Source of the DNA: Terebella lapidaria
Lineage: Eukaryota; Annelida; Polychaeta; Terebellida; Terebellidae
Length of the DNA stretch: 64,000 nucleotides
Reading direction: 5' to 3'
Assembly: GCA_949152475.1 (NCBI GenBank)
Contig: OX424556.1
Location: 53,588,451 to 53,652,450, forward strand
The notes under the pieces were generated by a model. It did not search any database. It had not been told where the DNA came from and saw only the letters and a program-made list of their open reading frames with translations. Positions 58,901 to 64,000 of this stretch are shown here, piece after piece (within the stretch, counting starts at the first letter, position 1; each line of letters opens with the position of its first letter). The position numbers were made by a program, and so were the translations under genes.

Positions 58901-60080
58901 CTGCCAGAATTTGCCAGCTGCACACGCACTAACTGGATGCGATAGCACAAGTAGTTTCTTCAAAATCGGAAAACGCAAGGCATATAACAAACTAGTGAGC
59001 CTTGTAAAGGAAGACCCGAAAGCCTTTGAAGATTTTGGCTCGGTAAACAATCTTCAGGAAGACATCAACTCTGCTCGGGCATATACTCTAGCATTGTACA
59101 GAAGCAAGCTGTCAGACTGTACAACTCTGAATAGGCTACGGTATGTACTTGCCTCTACAAGCGACACCCCAGCAGCTGGCCTGCCTCCGACAGAAGATGC
59201 ATTTCAGCAGCACGTGATGAGGGCTCGCTACCAAGCAGCTGTTTGGTGTCAAAGTCATCTTCGATACCCAGTGCTGTGGGAGTTGAATGGCAATGGCTGG
59301 ACGCTTACTGAACCTGGTGGACTCCAACCTACAATGTATCTCAGTGAGGCTGCGCCGATCGACGCAAGAGACACAACACATCTATACTGCAGTGACAAGA
59401 ACTGCAGTATCACCAGGAAGTGTCAGTGTCTCCAAGCAGGACTGAAGTGTAAGGAATTCTGTTCTTGCTCAGCAGAATGCTCCAACATCACTGAAATCCT
59501 GACAGACACTGATGGCTCTGATGCAGAAAACTAGAAAGTGACACAGAAGCTTGAATAGAACTGGTTTAGCAGTTACATCTATACTTCCTAAAGATGCAAA
59601 ACTTCTGTCATTCTAAGCCACTTTTCGATTTACCAATATGACTTGGTATACAATGTCAGCATCGTGTCTATCGCCTCATAAATGACTTTCAAAATCTTCA
59701 TGTTGTTTGCCTCCTTTCATTTTCCCCATGCTTTTCCAGTTATTAGTATTAGTGAAGTACACACATAATAATACGACAGATCTCAGTGATCTGAACAAAA
59801 TGGCCTTTACAGTTTGTCAATATCATTATCCGTTCAAAAGTTACAGACATTTGAAATTACAATCGCGAAAAAATATCTGTTGAAACATTGCATGGTGAGA
59901 TTTAAATGTTGCCATGGCAAACAGACATTTTTCTTTCTTTATACCAATAATTGATATATCGGCTCATAAATGTTGCTGTTCATGTATCTAGTGTTTCATG
60001 AATGACTTTTGATTTTCATCTTTGTCATTGTCCATTCAGATATACGGATTTCCATTCAATATTCAGGCCCTAGCAACAGT

Positions 60081-60470
60081 GGTTGCTATGGGTCCTTTCC
60101 ATAGCAACCATGTATATGGGAGGTATGAGTGTTTCTGATTACATGGACTGATATTATATAAACAGAAACGTATCTCACAAAATGGATAGTCAAATTGTTT
60201 ATTGATAAGAACACTTGCAGTTTACATCTGATTTCTGGTGTAAATTCCCTTGTTATAAATTTGGATGAATATGTACTTATTTCTTTAACTTCCTTGAATA
60301 CTTGCAATATACATGGAAATGTTGTAAGTATTTCTTGATTGCCTCAGTTTTCTCTATTTTTTTTTTAATATATCGGCATTTCCAAATTGACACATGTATT
60401 GACATTATTACAGGCTTAGACACGTCAGCATCATTCTTGGGAACATGATGTTGTGGTTGCCATAGCAACC
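60081..60470. promoter_or_regulatory. Palindromes GGTTGCCATAGCAACC in the right subterminal region
   Basis: A hairpin of GGTTGCTATGG and CCATAGCAACC (60081-60109) and a perfect 16-bp palindrome (60455-60470) lie inside the right end of the element. Related motifs occur at 50841-50855, 53819-53833, 53987-54001, 59908-59922 and 60639-60653. They could be transposase-binding sites; they also match the RFX X-box consensus. Confidence 0.45.
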
Positions 60471-60634
60471 AAATGTAAAACCAACCATTATTCTTTCATA
60501 CTATTAGTGAGCCAATAGTCTTGGCATTTATCGGTGATGTATTCCATGATCGTACCATGTGTGATGTTCTTATATTTTATAATTTGCAAGACCATGCCAA
60601 TTATGTGTCTTACTTTTAATCGTACATTACCACT

Positions 60635-60815
60635 CAGTGGTTACTATGGAAACGGCCCGATTACAGTATGAAAAACACAATTGCGGTAACTACAACCATG
60701 ATTTTCAAAGAAATGAGGAAATTTCCATTAAGAAGACATAGGTTGTGGCTTGTTATACCTCCGGTTGGGGTTGGTCCACTTTTTAAGCCCCTTTTTCATA
60801 ATTCCCACAGCTCTA
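60635..60815 (-). repeat. Right terminal inverted repeat
   Basis: Counterpart of 50695-50860, ending at the candidate tip CTCTA before GTA (60816-60818). Confidence 0.75.
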
Positions 60816-61511
60816 GTATTGTGTGTGGACGTTCCGACAAGCCAAACCCCGTCATTGCTGTCAGGAACCTACCTATCGAACTTCGCCCACCCTTCCGAGC
60901 GGCGGAGATGATACACGAATTGGAGACCACCCAGTCAAAAAAACGTCGTACCACCATTGATAAAGGACGCCATCTCACAGGGGAGACCTGGGCAAAAATC
61001 ATTAGGGAGAAAAATGAGGAAGACATTCAGAAGAACGAGGCAGCAGACAAGAGGCGGGAAGAAAGGGAGCTGAAGAAGAGGGAGAAAGAAAGGGCAACAA
61101 TGAGACCAGTCCGTAACAAGGTCACTGAAGTCAGTGCAAGCGAGTCAGTCAATGCAGGAGGAAGGGGCGGAAGCGGGAGGAAAGTGAAGGAGCTCGCACC
61201 TCGCAGACCTCCCATGCCAGATGCAGGTGAAGGCATTGCTGGGCCTTCTGGGGCATGTGCTGCCGCACTGGATTACGACCAGACCGACGACAACAACAGT
61301 GTCCCCCCAGGTGAACAGGAATCTCTGTGGGATATGCGGCCATGATGACCCGCCTTCAGACCTGGAGGAAGAGTTTCTGGATGGTGACTTGCGGGTGGAG
61401 TCGGTTTCTTGGGTTGCGTGCGACAAGTGCCAGCAGTGGTTTCACAACTCATGTTTGTACATTCCAAGTAACGTCAATATTGGTGTGTATTTGTGCCCAA
61501 ACTGCAATTGA
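60816..61511 (+). pseudogene. Pogo-like transposase, C-terminal part with PHD-like finger
   Basis: After the inserted element an open frame resumes with a basic charged region (RRTTIDKGRHLTGETW, then a Lys/Arg/Glu-rich helix), as in the C-terminal part of pogo-type transposases. Near the C6 run at 61302-61307 the frame slips by one base. The next frame ends in a PHD-like zinc finger: CGIC, then ACDKCQQWFHNSC, then CPNC, fitting C4-H-C3 spacing, with a stop at 61511. A polyadenylation signal is possible at 61890-61895. This is probably the continuation of the gene broken at 50694; it could be a separate truncated copy. Such fingers bind histone tails in other proteins; that is not shown here. 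Confidence 0.65.
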
Positions 61512-62195
61512 GGTTTTCCTTGTATTGATGTATTCATATATTTCAACTGTTGTTAATGGTATTCTCAAGTTAGAGTAGTCACATTTTATACATTTTAATT
61601 CCATGTCCATGGTTGTTCTATATGTCTACTATTGTAGCTCATGTTACCAGTTTTCACAATGAGACACTGTTACATATGTTTATTCATTTTATCGAAGATC
61701 TTCTAGGTTAGACATTGTATATCACATTTACATTTTTATGCCACATATACATAATATTTACATATATATAACATTATACACAACAAGTGCTCTTTATATT
61801 ATTTAGTTCATTGTAATTCGTTATTAGATCCATGACTTCACCTTTCATGGTGATCAATGACTGTGTTCTCATTCTGTGTGATTGTTTTAAATAAACATTT
61901 GGTTTTTTGTGACTGAATTCATGATTACAACCATTCATAGTTCGCAAGACGCCATGCCAGGTCATAATACAATAATTCTTTTCATGTAATAATAATTCTT
62001 CTATTTATAATTATCCACATTCATCATCGTGCATTGTTCATCTCTCTCTGACTACATGTAGTTGATTTTTCATTCATCTAGTTTTTCATGGAGTATCACA
62101 CTGTGTTCAAACTGTTGATTTGTTGAGCATTAATAAACTGAAACGTGCGGAAAAAGTTGACCATGATTTAGGTGCAACTTAAACATGAATTATTT
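61512..62195. other. 3' UTR-like AT-rich stretch
   Basis: No gene. It contains a candidate AATAAA at 61890-61895 and probably represents the pogo 3' UTR and flank. Confidence 0.45.
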
Positions 62196-62462
62196 TCGAT
62201 TTGCATACGTCGGAAATGTTTCAGACGCATCGGAAATGGTTTTAGAGGCATCGAAAATGTTTTAGACGCATCGACAATATTTTAGACGCATCGAGAATAG
62301 TTTTAGACGCATCGAAAATATTTTAGATGCATTGAAAATGTTTCAGACGTATCGAAAATAGTTTTAGATGCATCGAAAATATTTTAGACGCATCGAAAAT
62401 GTTTTAGACGCATCGGAAATAGTTTCAGAAGCATCGAAAATATTTTAGTGGTGTTGAAATTG
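62196..62462 (+). repeat. 20-bp minisatellite, ~12 units
   Basis: Units of about 20 bp follow GTTTTAGACGCATCGAAAAT with variants (GGAAAT, GACAAT, one-base insertions). The skeleton TTTTAG...CGAAAA is shared with the 20-bp array at 28742-29636. Confidence 0.9.
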
Positions 62463-62623
62463 ACTCTAATTTCAATTTCTTCTTTGAATCTTTGCTCGGG
62501 AGCAAAACTCAAAATTTTGGCAGATAGAAGCCACCGTATAATACACTGAAGACATCGTTTATATACTTGAAATCACCATTTTAAATGCACCCCCATGTTA
62601 AAAGAAAGGGAGGCGTCAGATGC

Positions 62624-62818
62624 TTATCCCCAGTCAGTCCTTCCGCTTTCCAGCCATATCACAGGTGCTGTGAGTTTTCTCATCATCAGTTTTTCGGCAT
62701 GTTCCATTGATATGAGGTTCTGTTTCTCTCTTCCAGTTTTTTCAACTGAAGCGTCCAATTCCTCGGTTGGAATATGCTCTCTCGGGAAACTCTTCAAATA
62801 CGAATAAATGGTCGACAT
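62624..62818 (-). pseudogene. Coiled-coil gene, copy 3, internally deleted remnant
   Basis: On the minus strand MSTIYSYLKSFPREHIPT (leader-like) runs directly in frame into TGREKQN...EHAEKLMMRK, which corresponds to the coiled coil of copy 1 (LEERNR...EQVEKLMMRN). The sequence between the leader and residue ~24 of the main frame is missing, and homology ends near 62660. The flank above the start codon (GTCGGTTGCTCATTTTACTA) also matches copy 1, so this is a segmental copy of that locus with an internal deletion. Confidence 0.7.
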
Positions 62819-62879
62819 TTCATAGGTACGTTGTTTGTCGGTTGCTCATTTTACTAGTATTTTACTGGTAGTTTATCTT

Positions 62880-63560
62880 TCCACGACAAACTACTGTATG
62901 TTATGGTGTCCGATGGCGGCCATCTCGCAACCTTCGGCTTCATGGTATGTAGGTGAAGATCTGAATACGCGGTATGAAGCGATAACACTTAATTCGAATA
63001 GTTTGCGCTCAGGGCTGTTTTGTTACAGCATAAACTAGCCTAGAGCAATTGGCTTTACCCAATTATCGCATTCCTATCCCCGATTGGTCATCGATCGAAC
63101 TTTCGTTCATTGTAACAAGAGACGAGGAATATGGTTAGCATTAACGTCGACATCTCATTCGACTGACAATGATGAAGAACAGGCTCACTGCTGCAAGACT
63201 GCCTGCGTATCTTATACATTTATCAATATTTAAATCCAAATGTCATTTGATGATTTGCCGTAATTTGTTTCAGACTTATAGTATTCTGTCAAAATATAGC
63301 CAAGAAAAGTCTGCAATCCTGTTATTTTGTGCTCCGATTATTTTGGGCGAGAATTAGCGGATTTAGGTTCATTTAACCGCATAATGGACCAAATAGTAAT
63401 TTTTGTTAAACCGAAAAAAGAGAAGATTTTGGTCTACCTATATTATTGTGTCGGAAATTGATTCCAACCCCATTGTGGCAGTGTAAAATACACTTATTCC
63501 ATCACATACCGAATCAATTTCCGTTACATACTGATAGCCGAGTTAGGGGCCGGTCATTAT
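62880..63560. other. Gene-free stretch
   Basis: AT-rich sequence with no supported gene or repeat that I can define. Confidence 0.5.
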
Positions 63561-63565
63561 TTATC

Positions 63566-63685
63566 AGTTGGGGGGGGGGGGGGGGGTAAAACTGGGGGGG
63601 GGGGGGGTCACACTTTCATTTTCAACATTATTGGGGGGGGGGGGGGGGGTCATACTTTTATTTTCGATGGGACTGGGGGGGTCGG
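63566..63685 (+). repeat. G-tract array with quadruplex potential
   Basis: Four G-runs (about 18, 14, 18 and 7 G) are separated by short related spacers (TCACACTTTCATTTTC / TCATACTTTTATTTTC), showing a tandem repeat of ~50 bp that includes the G-tract. The exact run lengths may be unreliable in assembly. Confidence 0.8.
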
Positions 63686-63834
63686 AGTTTGAAATTGGGT
63701 TATTTTGAGAAAATCTGAATAGTAAAATAGTTAAATAATTAGGTGGAAACAATCCACTCAATATCAGTACATGGACTGATTGGAGTACGCGATGGAATTT
63801 CATAACATTTTCAGTAAAACCACAATCTCACTGA

Positions 63835-64000
63835 AACCGGATCACGCAGAAGACCATTCAGGAACACCAACATCGAGAGATGTTTAAACTGCTGACACTT
63901 GTGTATAAGTGTCTCCACAATGAAGGACCCAGCTATCTGAAGGATATGCTAATCATACAACAGCCTAATCGTGTCACAAGGTCATCAAATCATCTCAACT
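63835..64000 (+). mobile_element. LINE-like reverse transcriptase C-terminal fragment
   Basis: An open frame running off the right edge contains MFKLLTLVYKCLHNEGPSYL and then RVTRSSNHL. This resembles the conserved post-RT segment of non-LTR retrotransposons (FK-LL-LVYK-LH--aPsYL ... lRSs). Only about 55 codons are visible, so the clade cannot be named. Confidence 0.5.

Larger units (their letters stand above)
51543..59534 (+). pseudogene. Academ-like transposase fused to XPG/PIN nuclease and CXC domain, four stops
   Basis: Exons 51543-53182, 56263-56469 and 56618-59534 share phase-2 GT-AG junctions and give 1587 codon positions. Residues 21-83 and 130-191 are two copies of a C-x2-C...H-x2-C module. 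A candidate DDE core is D492 (IDNFDQNEETLDG), D655 (TADMQIYAKAQ) and E739 (LVMEGLFRLY). Residues 1150-1400 carry the five acidic clusters of FEN1/XPG-like nucleases: IDGMALL (D1155), FDRYD (D1200), QEEAD (E1301), SDDTD (D1326) and GCDS (D1391). Residues 1540-1570 are Cys-rich, like tesmin/TSO1 CXC motifs. In-frame stops at 57282 (TGA), 57501, 57852 and 58533 (TAA) interrupt it, with no indel. Expected role: transposition of the surrounding element. The Academ label is from memory of the superfamily. Confidence 0.75.
50695..60815 (+). mobile_element. 10.1-kb Academ-like DNA transposon
   Basis: The left end (50695-50860) and right end (60635-60815) are imperfect inverted repeats of roughly 140 bp; shared blocks include GAGGTATAACAA and AAAATCATGGTTGTAGTTAC. 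Candidate tips are TAGAG and CTCTA, flanked by GTA (50692-50694 and 60816-60818), a possible 3-bp target duplication. The element carries one gene (51543-59534) with transposase-like and XPG-like nuclease parts. As I recall, XPG-type nucleases and 3-4 bp duplications are features of the Academ superfamily. It separates the two halves of a pogo-like gene. The exact tips are inferred, because the outermost 30 bp match poorly. Confidence 0.65.

Overview
This looks like nuclear DNA from an animal, probably a marine invertebrate. Genes are split by GT-AG introns, coding exons are GC-rich in an AT-rich background, and the octamer TAGGCCTA recurs. There is a clear SPATA18/MIEAP orthologue, and THAP, pogo-type, Academ-like, hAT-type and LTR elements are present. 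There is no sign of prokaryotic operons, CRISPR arrays or rRNA, and I found no tRNA by eye. I cannot name the phylum; an echinoderm, hemichordate, lancelet or lophotrochozoan would all fit.

Cellular genes, left to right. (1) A complete ten-exon SPATA18 (mitochondria-eating protein) gene on the minus strand, 18692 down to 10999; every splice phase closes to 495 codons. (2) A three-exon plus-strand gene of unknown function, 24773-26249 (407 aa, poly-Q near the end). (3) An intronless coding exon for an atypical heat-shock-factor-type DNA-binding protein, 36645-38249 (534 aa). (4) Three related minus-strand coiled-coil sequences: 39480-40486, 44756-45446 and a remnant at 62660-62818. (5) A decayed THAP exon near 46.5-46.86 kb on the minus strand. 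Between these lie long AT-rich stretches full of repeats.

The right third is a nest of mobile elements and the most interesting part. A decayed pogo/Tigger-like transposase gene (Pipsqueak helix, CENP-B helix, DDD catalytic exons) starts near 48.3 kb and stops at 50.69 kb. Its C-terminal part, with a PHD-like zinc finger, resumes at 60.82 kb. Between the halves sits a 10.1-kb element with ~140-bp imperfect terminal inverted repeats and a candidate 3-bp target duplication (GTA). It carries one three-exon gene of 1587 codon positions, which reads through as tandem zinc-knuckle-like repeats, a candidate DDE core, a FEN1/XPG/PIN-like nuclease with all five acidic clusters, and a tesmin-like Cys-rich tail. 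I read it as an Academ-type (XPG-carrying) transposon. It has four in-frame stops but no frameshift, so it died by point mutation. Its large first intron holds a further ~2.5-kb repeat element with three tandem arrays.

Smaller elements include an LTR (40680-42454) with an adjacent polypurine tract, itself split by a 1185-bp hAT-like MITE with a perfect 8-bp target duplication; a 984-bp TA-flanked MITE (43404-44387); a 572-bp palindrome-rich element (29732-30303); three arrays of related 20-bp minisatellites; a foldback near 4.4 kb; and a LINE-like 3' end cut by the right edge.
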